NCBI RefSeq assembly: GCF_901212655.1
Contig: NZ_CAAKON010000038.1
Location: forward strand, 1-64,000
Source of the DNA: Olsenella uli
Lineage (GTDB): Bacteria; Actinomycetota; Coriobacteriia; Coriobacteriales; Atopobiaceae
DNA: 64,000 bases
Direction of reading: 5' to 3'
Shown: piece by piece, positions 1 through 7,596 of the stretch
Position numbering within the stretch: the stretch's first letter is position 1
How the letters are laid out: every line of letters starts with the position of its first letter
Program-made: the position numbers and the translations under genes
Notes under the pieces: generated by a model
Told to the model about the DNA's origin: nothing
Database searches by the model: none
What the model saw: only the letters and a program-made list of their open reading frames with translations

Positions 1-57
1 GTAAACAACGTCATGGCACGCAACAGCTAGGCTGGGGGGTCGCCTCGCCCGGTGCAT

Positions 58-84
58 AAAGAAAAAGGGCCGCCGAGGCGACCC
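58..84 (-). terminator. Rho-independent terminator of rpmB
   Basis: Read on the minus strand, an 8-bp stem (GGGTCGCC / GGCGGCCC, one G-T pair, 2-nt loop) at 84-67 is followed by a U-rich run (TTTTTCTTT) at 66-58. It lies 25 bp past the rpmB stop codon, so it should end the rpmB transcript. Confidence 0.75.
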
Positions 85-108
85 TTGGGCATTGCTGTTT
101 GCTCGAAC

Positions 109-297
109 TTAGGAGCGGGCGAGCTTGCCGGACTTGAGGCACGTGGAGCAGACGTTCATCTTCTGCTTGTGGCCGTTGAGAACGACGGTCACGTGCTGGA
201 TGTTCGGACGGAACTTGCGGTTGGTGACGCGGTGCGAGTGGCTGATCGAACGACCGGCGACGGCGTGCTTGCCGCAGATAGCGCAAACCTTAGACAT
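109..297 (-). CDS. rpmB: 50S ribosomal protein L28
   Basis: 62-residue L28, a component of the large ribosomal subunit. The N-terminal CxxC (CAIC) and the later CSTC pair form the zinc-ribbon version of L28. The motif GRSISHSHRVTNRKF is typical of the family, and the length matches bacterial L28 (about 60-78 aa). The ATG at 297 follows a GGAGG element, so the longer frame upstream is not used. It is transcribed leftwards, away from the exporter operon, and ends in a hairpin with a U-tract. In Firmicutes rpmB is divergent from asp23 (yloU) and fakA (yloV); here about 11.5 kb of accessory genes separate them. Confidence 0.95.
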   Translation of the reverse strand: MSKVCAICGKHAVAGRSISHSHRVTNRKFRPNIQHVTVVLNGHKQKMNVCSTCLKSGKLARS

Positions 298-481
298 TGT
301 TGTAGACCTCCATGTAAGCGGCGCTCTGATGCGGCCGCCCTCGACACATAGCCGAATCAGAATAACACAGCTCGGAGTGGGTGCAAGAGAATTTATGCGA
401 GATGTTGTGTCCAAGCTGTGAAGGTTCCCCCATGCGATGGGCTTCAGTATAGCCAAGCCAGGCGCGGATATACTGCCTAAC

Positions 482-502
482 ACTAGAAGCTAATACTAGA
501 AG
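482..502 (+). promoter_or_regulatory. Direct repeat ahead of the MarR gene, possible operator
   Basis: ACTAGAAG occurs at 482-489 and again at 495-502, a 13-bp period, just downstream of a TATACT hexamer (469-474) that could be the -10 element. The position suits an autoregulatory operator. MarR proteins usually bind inverted repeats, so the call is tentative. Confidence 0.3.
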
Positions 503-519
503 GTATTTGGAGGGATCAG

Positions 520-1080
520 ATGGAGCACGAACGTACGTCTCCGACAGCGGATAGCTCCCAGGCATCGGCCGAGCTGCACGAGCTTGCTCGCCGCCTCATG
601 AGGCTGGCATGCGAGTTGGGCTCTTTTAAGTCGGCACATGAGGTGAGTGCCTCGGCGAGGGGGCTTCCCGCAATCATGCGCGTGCTCATGGAAGCGGACG
701 GCCCCGTGTCGCCAGGGGAGCTGGCTCGTAGGACCGGCGTTACGGACGCGCGCATCGCGAACGCCCTGCGTGCGCTTGAGCAGCGTGGCTTCATTAGCCG
801 GTGTGCCTCCACCAAGGACCGCCGGCGCGTGGAGGTCTCGTTAACTGAGAGCGGCAGGGAGTCGATTGTCCGGCATGGCGAGGAGGCCGAGTGCTTCATT
901 GTGGGCTATCTGGGAGAGCTGGGTCTTGAGGACGCTCGTGACCTCGTTCGTCTGGTCGGACGAATCCTTGAGGTGATCTCTGCCCGCGCCAAGCAGGGTC
1001 GAGACGTCATGCCGCATGTGCCGGAGGCGCTGTTTGCCGATGGCGCCACCCTTGGCGACAAGGCCGGAAAGGAGGACTGA
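520..1080 (+). CDS. MarR-family transcriptional regulator
   Basis: 186-residue winged-helix regulator. Residues about 45-120 hold the MarR DNA-binding region: a helix-turn-helix around SPGELARRTGVTDARIANAL, then the wing with STKDRRRVEVSLTESGR, the classic DRR motif of the family. GGAGGG precedes the ATG by 5 nt. The stop codon is 2 bp before the start of the ABC exporter gene, so regulator and exporter are co-transcribed; it probably represses its own operon in response to a toxic ligand. The direct repeat ACTAGAAG at 482-489 and 495-502, 20-40 bp upstream of the start, is a possible binding site. The ligand cannot be predicted. Confidence 0.88.
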   Translation: MEHERTSPTADSSQASAELHELARRLMRLACELGSFKSAHEVSASARGLPAIMRVLMEADGPVSPGELARRTGVTDARIANALRALEQRGFISRCASTKDRRRVEVSLTESGRESIVRHGEEAECFIVGYLGELGLEDARDLVRLVGRILEVISARAKQGRDVMPHVPEALFADGATLGDKAGKED

Positions 1081-1082
1081 CC

Positions 1083-3314
1083 TTGAGGGTAATCCGACTC
1101 TTCAAGAAGCATCTGGTTGCGCTGGCCATCGCGTTTGCCCTACTCGCCGTTCAGGCCAATGCGGAGCTCGCGCTTCCCAGCTACATGAGTGCAATCGTGG
1201 ACGTGGGCATCCAACAGGGTGGCATTGCGTCTCCGGTGCCGCAGGGCATCAGGGCCCAGTCCCTCGAGGACCTCGAGCTCTTTATGGGCGATGATGACGC
1301 CTCGCTCGTGGAGGCGGCGTTTGCGCCCGCTGGCACCGATGGCGTGCGCGCCTACCAGGGGAGTGATGCCGACGCAAAGAAAGGCTCCCAGTTGGCTGAC
1401 GTCCTTGCGCGGTCGGAGATGATGGCGCTCGCTCTCGAGCGGGGCGCCGATGCGAGCGCGCAGGGAGGGGCGGCGAGCGCGTCGACGTTCGTTGCCGGTG
1501 AGTCCTCCGGCGCCTCCTCCACGCTTAGCCTCTATCAGGTGCGCCAAGCCTATGAGGCGGGTCTCGTCTCCAAAGACCAGCTCGTGGCTGCCGCTCAGCA
1601 GGCCGCCGACGCCACGGGCTCCTCGGTGACGAGCCAGCTCGCCGTCCAGTACGTGCAGCAGGAGTACGAGGCACAGGGTGTCAATCTCTCTGCCATCCAG
1701 GACTCCTACCTCGGCTCTACGGGGGCCACGATGTTTGCGCTCTGCCTTGTGGGCCTTGCCTGCGCGGCTGTGGTGGGCGCCGTCGCGTCCCGCACCGCGG
1801 CGACCATCGCCCGCGACCTCAGGCGCGACACCTTCCGGCAGGTCATGTCCTTCTCGCCCGCCGAGGTCAACAGGTTCTCCCAGGCGTCGCTCATCACGCG
1901 GTGCACCAATGACATCCAGCAGCTGCAGATGACGGTGACGCTCTTCATGCGCATGGTCCTCTACGCCCCGATCATGGGCGTGGTGGCCGTGACGCGTGTG
2001 GTGCAGACGTCCACGGGCCTCGAGTGGACCATCGGCGTGGCGGTCATCGCCGTGTGCGCCGTCGTGGGCTCCCTCATGGGGCTCACCATGCCGCGCTTCA
2101 AGCGCATGCAGGGTCTCATCGACCGCGTGAACCTCGTGGCGCGCGAGATGCTCGACGGCCTCATGCCCATCCGTGCCTTTGGCCGCCAGCAGCACGAGCT
2201 CGAGCGCTTTGACGAGGCGAGTCGCGAGCTCATGGGCACTCAGCTGTTCACCAACCGGGCCATGAGCTTCATGATGCCGCTCATGATGCTGGTCATGAAC
2301 TGCGTCACCGTTCTCATCGTGTGGTTTGGCTCCCATGGGGTCAACGAGGGCGTCATGCAGGTGGGCGACATGATGGCGTTCATGAGCTACACGATGCAGA
2401 TTGTCATGTCGTTCATGATTCTCACGATGGTTGCCGTGATGCTGCCCCGCGCCGAGGTGGCAGCGGAGCGCGTTCAGGAGGTCATCGCCTGCGAGTCGAG
2501 CATCAGGGAGCCGAAGCGGCCCCAGCTTCCCGCCCCGGATGCCCCTCGCGGCGAGCTCGTCCTCTCGCACGTAAGCTTCCGCTACCCCGATGCCGACGAA
2601 GACGTCATCTCGGACGTTAGCTTCACGACGCGCGCCGGCCAGATGACGGGCATCATCGGCTCCACCGGATCGGGCAAGTCTACGATCGTTCAGCTTGTAC
2701 CCCGGCTCTATGACGTGTGTGGGGGCTCGGTCTCGCTCGATGGCGTGGACGTGCGCAATTGGCCGCTCTCCGAGCTTCGCGAGCGCATCGGCTACATCCC
2801 CCAGCAGGGGCGCCTCTTCTCCGGCACCATCGAGAGCAACCTCAAGTTCGCGGGCGACTCGGTGTCGGACGAGGACATGCGCCGTGCGGCTCGCATCGCC
2901 CAGGCGGCCGACTTCGTCGAGGGGCGCGAGGAGGGCTACGAGGCTGCGGTCTCCCAGGGCGGCTCCAATGTGTCCGGCGGCCAGCGCCAACGCCTCGCCA
3001 TTGCCCGGGCGCTCGCGAAGCGTCCCGAGGTTGTGGTGTTCGACGACTCGTTCTCCGCGCTCGACTACAAGACCGACGCGGCCTTGCGCGAGGCCATCGC
3101 CGAGGAGCTCACGGACACGGCTGTCGTAGTGGTTGCCCAGCGCGTGGCAACGATCATGCGCGCCCACGAGATCATCGTGCTGGACGAGGGCCGCGTCGTC
3201 GGGCGCGGCACGCATGAGGAGCTTCTGCGCAGCTGCCCGGTATATCTCGAGATTGCGGAGAGCCAGCTCTCGCGTGCCGAGCTTGGCCTTGATCAGGAAG
3301 GGGGTGCTCGCTAA
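1083..3314 (+). CDS. ABC exporter half-transporter (permease-ATPase), degenerate-site subunit
   Basis: 743-residue type-IV ABC exporter half with fused membrane and nucleotide-binding domains. TM1 (about residues 10-28) is followed by an unusually long extracytoplasmic insert (about 30-205) before TM2 (about 210-235). The insert explains the length compared with the usual 580 aa. The ATPase domain has Walker A (526-533), VSGGQ signature (630-634) and Walker B ending D654-D655. The usual catalytic Glu after Walker B is Asp here, as in the non-catalytic half of heterodimeric exporters such as TM287/288 or BmrCD. TTG start with AAGGAGG upstream. The stop overlaps the next gene's ATG by one base; that gene carries the intact site. 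Likely exports drugs or lipids; substrate unknown. Confidence 0.9.
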   Translation: MRVIRLFKKHLVALAIAFALLAVQANAELALPSYMSAIVDVGIQQGGIASPVPQGIRAQSLEDLELFMGDDDASLVEAAFAPAGTDGVRAYQGSDADAKKGSQLADVLARSEMMALALERGADASAQGGAASASTFVAGESSGASSTLSLYQVRQAYEAGLVSKDQLVAAAQQAADATGSSVTSQLAVQYVQQEYEAQGVNLSAIQDSYLGSTGATMFALCLVGLACAAVVGAVASRTAATIARDLRRDTFRQVMSFSPAEVNRFSQASLITRCTNDIQQLQMTVTLFMRMVLYAPIMGVVAVTRVVQTSTGLEWTIGVAVIAVCAVVGSLMGLTMPRFKRMQGLIDRVNLVAREMLDGLMPIRAFGRQQHELERFDEASRELMGTQLFTNRAMSFMMPLMMLVMNCVTVLIVWFGSHGVNEGVMQVGDMMAFMSYTMQIVMSFMILTMVAVMLPRAEVAAERVQEVIACESSIREPKRPQLPAPDAPRGELVLSHVSFRYPDADEDVISDVSFTTRAGQMTGIIGSTGSGKSTIVQLVPRLYDVCGGSVSLDGVDVRNWPLSELRERIGYIPQQGRLFSGTIESNLKFAGDSVSDEDMRRAARIAQAADFVEGREEGYEAAVSQGGSNVSGGQRQRLAIARALAKRPEVVVFDDSFSALDYKTDAALREAIAEELTDTAVVVVAQRVATIMRAHEIIVLDEGRVVGRGTHEELLRSCPVYLEIAESQLSRAELGLDQEGGAR

Positions 3315-5155
3315 TGGCAGACCAGAGCAAGTCTGCGCCGCGCCGCGGGCCAATGGCGGGCGGGCCCGTCGGGGGCGTGGTGGAGAAACCCCACGACCTC
3401 GTGGGTACGCTCCGTCGCCTGCTTGGCTACATCGGGCGGCACAAGGTTGCCGTGTTGGCGGGCATTTTGTTCGCCATCGGCTCGGTGGTGTTCAACGTCG
3501 TGGGGCCCAAGGTGCTGGGGCAGGTCACCACCAAGCTCTACGAGGGGCTGGTGGCCAAGGTCCAAGGCACGGGCGAGGTCGACTTTGTCTGGATTGGGCG
3601 CACGCTTGCCATCTTGCTCGGCATTTATCTTGCGAGCTCTTTGTGCAGCCTCATTCAGGGTTGGCTCATGACGGGCGTGACGCAGAAGGTGGTCTACCGC
3701 ATGCGCCGCGAGATCTCGGACAAGATCGCCCGCGTGCCGCTGAGCTACTTTTCCGAGCACAGCAAGGGCGACGTCCTCAGCCGTATCACCAACGACGTGG
3801 ACACGCTGGGCCAGTCGCTCAACCAGTCCATCACCCAGCTCATCACGAGCGTTGCGCAGATTGTTGGCATCACCGCGATGATGCTCTCCATATCGCTGTC
3901 CCTCACGGGCGTGACGCTGCTGACGCTGCCGGTGTCGGTGGTTGTCGTGGGCATCATGGTGCACTTCTCCCAGAAGTACTTCCGCGAGCAGCAGGAGGTG
4001 CTCGGCCGCGTGAACGGCATCGTGGAGGAGGACTTTGCCGGGCAGGGCGTGATCCAGGTCTTCGACCGCTCCGATGCCTCCGTGGAGGAGTTCGAGCGCG
4101 AGAATGACCGGCTCTTTACGAGCGGGTGGCGCTCGCAGTTTCTCTCCGGCCTTATGATGCCGCTCATGACGCTCGTGGGTAACCTCGGCTACGTGGGCGT
4201 CGTGGTGGTGGGTGCCAGGCTCGCCCTTGCCGGCATGGCAACGCCCGGTGACATCCAGAGCTTCATCCAGTACGTTCGCAACTTCACCCAGCCCATCCAG
4301 CAGCTTGCCAACGTGAGCAATACGTTGCAGTCCATGGCGGCGGCAACCGAGCGCGTCTTCGAGTTCCTCGCGGCACCCGAGGAGGATGACCCCGTGGCGC
4401 CCCAGCTTCCCGCCGCGCGCGAGGGAAGGGTCGAGTTCGACCACGTGCGCTTTGGCTACGAGGCCACCAAGCCCATCATCCGCGACCTCACGTTCATGGC
4501 CGAGCCCGGCCAGACGGTGGCCATCGTTGGCCCCACCGGCGCCGGCAAGACCACACTCATCAAGCTCGCGCAGCGCTTCTACGACGTGGACGCGGGAGCC
4601 ATCCGCGTAGATGGCGTTGACGTGCGAGACTGGCGGCGCGCGGACCTGAGGGCTGAGTTTGCCATGGTGCTCCAGGACACTTGGCTCTTCAGCGGCTCGA
4701 TTCGCGAGAACATCCGCTATGGCCGGCCGAACGCCACCGACGAAGAGGTGGAGGCCGCCGCCCGCGCCGCGCGTTGCGACCGCTTCATCCACACCCTGGC
4801 CGGCGGCTATGACTTCCAGATCAACGAGGGGGGCACCAACCTCTCCCAGGGGCAGCGCCAGCTCGTGACCATCGCCCGCGCGGTGCTCGCCAACCGACCG
4901 GCGCTTATCCTGGACGAGGCCACCTCCAACGTGGACACGCGCACGGAGGAGCTTATCCAGCGTGCCATGGACGAGCTCATGCGGGGCCGCACGAGCTTCG
5001 TGATTGCCCACAGGCTCTCTACCATCAAGGCTGCCGACGTGATTTTGGTGCTGCGCGACGGAGACATTGTCGAGCAGGGTACCCACGAGGAGCTGCTCGT
5101 CAAGAACGGCTTCTATGCCGAGCTCTACAACAGCCAGTTTGCCGACAACGAGTAA
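3314..5155 (+). CDS. ABC exporter half-transporter (permease-ATPase), catalytic subunit
   Basis: 613-residue ABC exporter half. Residues about 45-340 form six membrane segments. The ATPase domain has Walker A (406-413), LSQGQ signature near 516, and Walker B with D534-E535 followed by ATSN, so the consensus catalytic Glu is present. It also carries the H-loop (IAHRLSTI). The ATG overlaps the stop of the preceding gene (TAATG), so the halves are translationally coupled and very likely heterodimerise. The N-terminal 30 residues are basic and Gly/Pro-rich. With the upstream MarR regulator this forms a self-regulated multidrug-type efflux operon. Substrate cannot be told from sequence. Confidence 0.92.
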   Translation: MADQSKSAPRRGPMAGGPVGGVVEKPHDLVGTLRRLLGYIGRHKVAVLAGILFAIGSVVFNVVGPKVLGQVTTKLYEGLVAKVQGTGEVDFVWIGRTLAILLGIYLASSLCSLIQGWLMTGVTQKVVYRMRREISDKIARVPLSYFSEHSKGDVLSRITNDVDTLGQSLNQSITQLITSVAQIVGITAMMLSISLSLTGVTLLTLPVSVVVVGIMVHFSQKYFREQQEVLGRVNGIVEEDFAGQGVIQVFDRSDASVEEFERENDRLFTSGWRSQFLSGLMMPLMTLVGNLGYVGVVVVGARLALAGMATPGDIQSFIQYVRNFTQPIQQLANVSNTLQSMAAATERVFEFLAAPEEDDPVAPQLPAAREGRVEFDHVRFGYEATKPIIRDLTFMAEPGQTVAIVGPTGAGKTTLIKLAQRFYDVDAGAIRVDGVDVRDWRRADLRAEFAMVLQDTWLFSGSIRENIRYGRPNATDEEVEAAARAARCDRFIHTLAGGYDFQINEGGTNLSQGQRQLVTIARAVLANRPALILDEATSNVDTRTEELIQRAMDELMRGRTSFVIAHRLSTIKAADVILVLRDGDIVEQGTHEELLVKNGFYAELYNSQFADNE

Positions 5156-5239
5156 GCGGAACAGGGCATATCCTTGCCTGCGAATACACGGAGCGCATCC
5201 GGCCAGCTGTCGGGCACGCCAAAAACGAAGGAGTGCTAC

Positions 5240-5560
5240 ATGGCCGATTCATCTGCTTCTGCCCAGAAGCAGATGAAGATCATCCTGTTCGCCGGGTGCC
5301 TCGGCGCTGGCAAGACGACGCTGCTCAACCACATCCTTGCCAACGACAAGGGCATCCGCGCCGCCGTGCTTGCGAACGACATCGGCGAGATCGACGCCGG
5401 CGCGAGCCTCATCGCCCAGGACGACCTCTCGCAGGTCGACGGCTAGCTCATCCCGACGACGAACGGCTGCCTGTGCTACTCGCACTCGGCATGCTCACGC
5501 TCGTGGTCAAGCCACTGCTCTGGGTAAGCCGTGTGCGACGGGTCGTTTGCGCCGCCTCGT
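5240..5560 (+). pseudogene. CobW/P47K-family metallochaperone GTPase, truncated remnant
   Basis: Starts with a good ribosome site (AAGGAG) and ATG at 5240. It encodes the N-terminus of a CobW-type GTPase: P-loop GCLGAGKTT near residues 19-27 and a switch-like NDIGEIDAG. An in-frame TAG at 5444-5446 stops it after 68 residues. The same frame continues with PTTNGCLCYSHS, corresponding to the family's metal-binding CxCC-type region but lacking a canonical CxCC, before similarity is lost. Full-length members have about 300-400 aa. COG0523 proteins deliver Zn, Co or Ni, so this relic beside a Ni/Co uptake operon may once have belonged to the same metal pathway. Confidence 0.75.
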
Positions 5561-5569
5561 CCCCTGCTC

Positions 5570-5640
5570 CTATTGCCAAAAGACGCGCTCGGCGTTCCCG
5601 TGCGCGATAATCTCGAGCTCGGTGACAGCGAGGCCAAAAT
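5570..5640 (-). pseudogene. Possible C-terminal relic of an amidohydrolase
   Basis: On the minus strand the last codons before a stop at 5570 read TELEIIAHGNAERVFWQ. This resembles the C-terminal end of metal-dependent amidohydrolases (ELExIxxxNAxRLF). No upstream portion is present, because the frame runs into the hairpin at 5669-5702. The similarity is short and may be coincidental. Confidence 0.25.
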
Positions 5641-5668
5641 AAAGCAATTTATATTGAGTCGGTACAAG

Positions 5669-5702
5669 AAACCCGGGGGTCGGTCTACCGACCCCCGGGT
5701 TT
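5669..5702. terminator. Perfect 15-bp inverted repeat in a decayed region
   Basis: AAACCCGGGGGTCGG (5669-5683) and its exact reverse complement (5688-5702) are separated by 4 nt. The A-rich left flank and TTT ending make it terminator-like in either direction, although no long U-tract follows on the plus strand. It sits between the CobW and aldo/keto reductase relics. Confidence 0.5.
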
Positions 5703-5879
5703 CGCGATTTCATAGACCATGTGCGAGCTGGCAGGTTTGGACCAGGTGCGTAGATTACACGTGAGCCGGCGGACGGGACGACACCCGTGGCGAGGATGAG
5801 GGTGTGGATGTGACCTGGCAGGAAGTTCCTCGCCCCGATGTGGCGACCCAGGCCACCGACCTCGTTTGAAGGAGCTCCC

Positions 5880-6085
5880 ATGGCACATCCCACTCGTGTT
5901 GCGCATGACGGCCTAGAGCTGCCGCGATCGGCTTTGGCACCCATCGCGTAAGGGCCTCGACGTCCTCGCCGTGGTCGGCCATGCCCTCGAGCAGGGCTAC
6001 CGCCTGATCGACAGTGTCTACAACTATGAGAACTAGGGAGCCGTCGGCGCTGCCATTCGCAACTCCGGCCCTGGCAGCGAAGGCT
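5880..6085 (+). pseudogene. Aldo/keto reductase, N-terminal remnant with frameshift and stop
   Basis: ATG at 5880 begins VAHDGLELP, the usual start of an aldo/keto reductase. The frame breaks after that: IGFGTHRV appears in another frame, then GLDVLAVVGHALEQGYRLID and SVYNYEN in the first, followed by TAG and GAVGAAIRNSG. The D-x-x-Y segment with the catalytic Tyr is recognisable. At least two frameshifts and one amber codon make it non-functional, and the C-terminal 200 residues are missing. A C-terminal aldo/keto reductase remnant lies at about 43.4 kb, but nothing shows they came from the same gene. Confidence 0.65.
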
Positions 6086-6208
6086 CAATTTGGCGCGTGT
6101 GCGGGCCTGTGACCATTGCAAACGTGTGCACGCCCACGCCTTGAACGTGTAATTATTTTTTTGGCCATTTGTCAAAGACGTATTGGCGAAAGGCAAAAAT
6201 CCATCCAT

Positions 6209-6232
6209 AACTGTCACCAAAGTGACTAGTTT
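6209..6232 (+). promoter_or_regulatory. Inverted repeat upstream of cbiM, possible metal-regulator operator
   Basis: GTCAC-CAAA-GTGAC (6213-6226), flanked by AACT and TAGTT, forms a near-perfect dyad about 75 bp before the cbiM start. Placement fits an operator for a nickel- or cobalt-responsive repressor. The regulator is unknown and I could not recognise a cobalamin or NiCo riboswitch here. Confidence 0.35.
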
Positions 6233-6307
6233 GTCCTCCACATTATTTCTACAGTAGTGAACCTGGGTTTGGGGTGGTCCCAGCTCAGAGAGGAAGAAGG
6301 GTACTTC

Positions 6308-7054
6308 ATGAACAGAAGAGAGAAGGTGCTACTGGGAGCGAGCGTGTACATCGCGGCTCTCTTTGGCGTCATGCCGGCTGCCAATGCCATGCACATTATG
6401 GAGGGCTTCCTGCCGGTTCAGTACTGCATCGCGTGGGGCGTCATTAGCCTGCCGTTCGTGGTGGTTGGCTTCCAGTCGATCAAGAAGACACTTGCCAAGA
6501 ACCGCCGCACGCTCACGCTGCTTGCGCTTGCCGGCGCGTTCGTGTTCGTTATCTCCTCGCTCAAGATTCCCAGCGTCACCGGTTCCAGCTCGCACATGAC
6601 GGGCACCGGCCTGGGCGCCATGCTCTTCGGCCCCACGGCTACGAGCGTCCTCGGACTCATCGTCCTTATCTTCCAGGCTATCCTGCTCGCGCACGGCGGC
6701 CTCACCACGCTCGGCGCCAACTGCTTCTCGATGGCCATCGCCGGCCCGCTTGTCTCCTTTGGCCTGTACAAGGGCCTCTCGAAGACCTCGCTGAACCGCA
6801 AGGTCGTCATCTTCATCGCGGCGTTTCTCGGTGACCTGTTCACCTACTGCGTCACGGCGTTCCAGCTCGCGCTTGCGCACAACGAGGCCGTGGGCTTCGG
6901 CACCGCCCTCGTCGAGAACCTCGGCGTGTTCGCGGTCACCCAGATCCCACTGGCCGTGGTCGAGGGCATCCTGACCGTCATCATCATGATCGGACTCGAG
7001 ACCTACGCGAAGCCCGAGCTCAAGGCCATTGGCTACGCAAAGGACGGTGAGTAG
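6308..7054 (+). CDS. cbiM: Cobalt/nickel ECF transporter S component CbiM
   Basis: 248-residue integral membrane protein, the substrate-binding unit of a group-I Ni/Co energy-coupling-factor transporter. The N-terminus carries a signal-like segment ending ANA, followed directly by MHIMEGFLP. That mature N-terminal M-H motif supplies the metal ligands in CbiM/NikM. Later segments (SSHMTGTGLGAMLFGP; HGGLTTLGAN) are family hallmarks. I chose the ATG at 6308, preceded by a purine-rich GAGGAAGAAGGG; a longer frame exists but lacks a better site. It is followed 1 bp later by cbiN and then cbiQ and cbiO. Whether Ni or Co is preferred is not decidable. Confidence 0.93.
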   Translation: MNRREKVLLGASVYIAALFGVMPAANAMHIMEGFLPVQYCIAWGVISLPFVVVGFQSIKKTLAKNRRTLTLLALAGAFVFVISSLKIPSVTGSSSHMTGTGLGAMLFGPTATSVLGLIVLIFQAILLAHGGLTTLGANCFSMAIAGPLVSFGLYKGLSKTSLNRKVVIFIAAFLGDLFTYCVTAFQLALAHNEAVGFGTALVENLGVFAVTQIPLAVVEGILTVIIMIGLETYAKPELKAIGYAKDGE

Positions 7055-7055
7055 C

Positions 7056-7433
7056 ATGACGGATAGCACCTCCACGCACACCCCGGTGCACAAGCCTGAG
7101 AAGAAGAGCAACAAGGGCCTCGTTATCGGCCTGCTCATAGTGGCCATTCTCATCGCGTTCGTGCCGCTGTTCGTGCTCGCTCCGCAGGGCATGGAGTTCG
7201 GCGGCTCCGATGACAAGGGCGGCCAGCTCGTCGAGCAGACCGACCCCACCTACGAGGTCTGGGCCACCCCGGTGCTCGAGCAGATTCTGGGCTCCGAGCT
7301 TCCCGGCGAGACCGAGAGCTTCCTGTTCTGCGTCCAGACCGGCATCGGCGTGGGCATCGTCGCCTTCGTCATGGGCCGGCTCGTCGAGCGCAAGAAGTGG
7401 GAAGACGGCAGGGGCAAACCAGACGAGCTCTAG
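7056..7433 (+). CDS. cbiN: Cobalt/nickel ECF transporter accessory protein CbiN
   Basis: 125-residue protein with two membrane segments (about 24-45 and 92-112) linked by an extracytoplasmic loop. The loop contains FGGSDDKGGQLVE and a region like the CbiN family. It begins 1 bp after the cbiM stop and is needed in group-I systems to help CbiM load metal. The last six codons and about 20 nt beyond the stop are imperfectly repeated 50 bp downstream, suggesting that the C-terminus was altered by a local duplication. Confidence 0.9.
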   Translation: MTDSTSTHTPVHKPEKKSNKGLVIGLLIVAILIAFVPLFVLAPQGMEFGGSDDKGGQLVEQTDPTYEVWATPVLEQILGSELPGETESFLFCVQTGIGVGIVAFVMGRLVERKKWEDGRGKPDEL

Positions 7434-7500
7434 TCAGCTGCCTGCGTATATGGCATGACCGGGCAAGCCGGACGAGTTCAAGCCAGCAGCTGCCTGGTCA
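7411..7500 (+). repeat. Imperfect tandem duplication of the cbiN 3' end
   Basis: GGCAAACCAGACGAG (7413-7427) recurs as GGCAAGCCGGACGAG (7462-7476). Both copies continue into a CAGCTGCCTG block (7435-7444 and 7487-7495). In copy 2 the stop codon is replaced by sense codons (GKPDEFKPAAAW), so copy 2 could preserve an older reading frame. Confidence 0.55.
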
Positions 7501-7530
7501 TGCGACAAGCCCGAGCGTTCGGGCGTTTGA

Positions 7531-7563
7531 GGGCGGCCGACGGGGTCTGTGCGTCGGCCGCCC
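7531..7563 (+). other. Intercistronic hairpin between cbiN and cbiQ
   Basis: GGGCGGCCGAC (7531-7541) pairs perfectly with GTCGGCCGCCC (7553-7563) across an 11-nt loop. No U-tract follows, so it is more likely an mRNA-stabilising or processing element that separates cbiMN from cbiQO expression than a terminator. Confidence 0.5.
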
Positions 7564-7596
7564 TCCCATGTTGAGGAATCCCAAGGAGGCGGGGAT

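Noticed and set aside
1140..3353. Very long minus-strand open frames opposite real genes (for example opposite the ABC exporters, the 33.8-37.5 kb region and 54.1-57.2 kb)
   Set aside because: They are Arg/His/Gly- or Ser/Arg-rich antisense frames produced by high GC at third positions; the opposite strand encodes recognised proteins.
6088..6307. Cobalamin or NiCo riboswitch before cbiM
   Set aside because: I could not find the conserved B12-box or the NiCo four-helix junction pattern; only a short dyad and a small CTGGG/CCCAG hairpin are visible.
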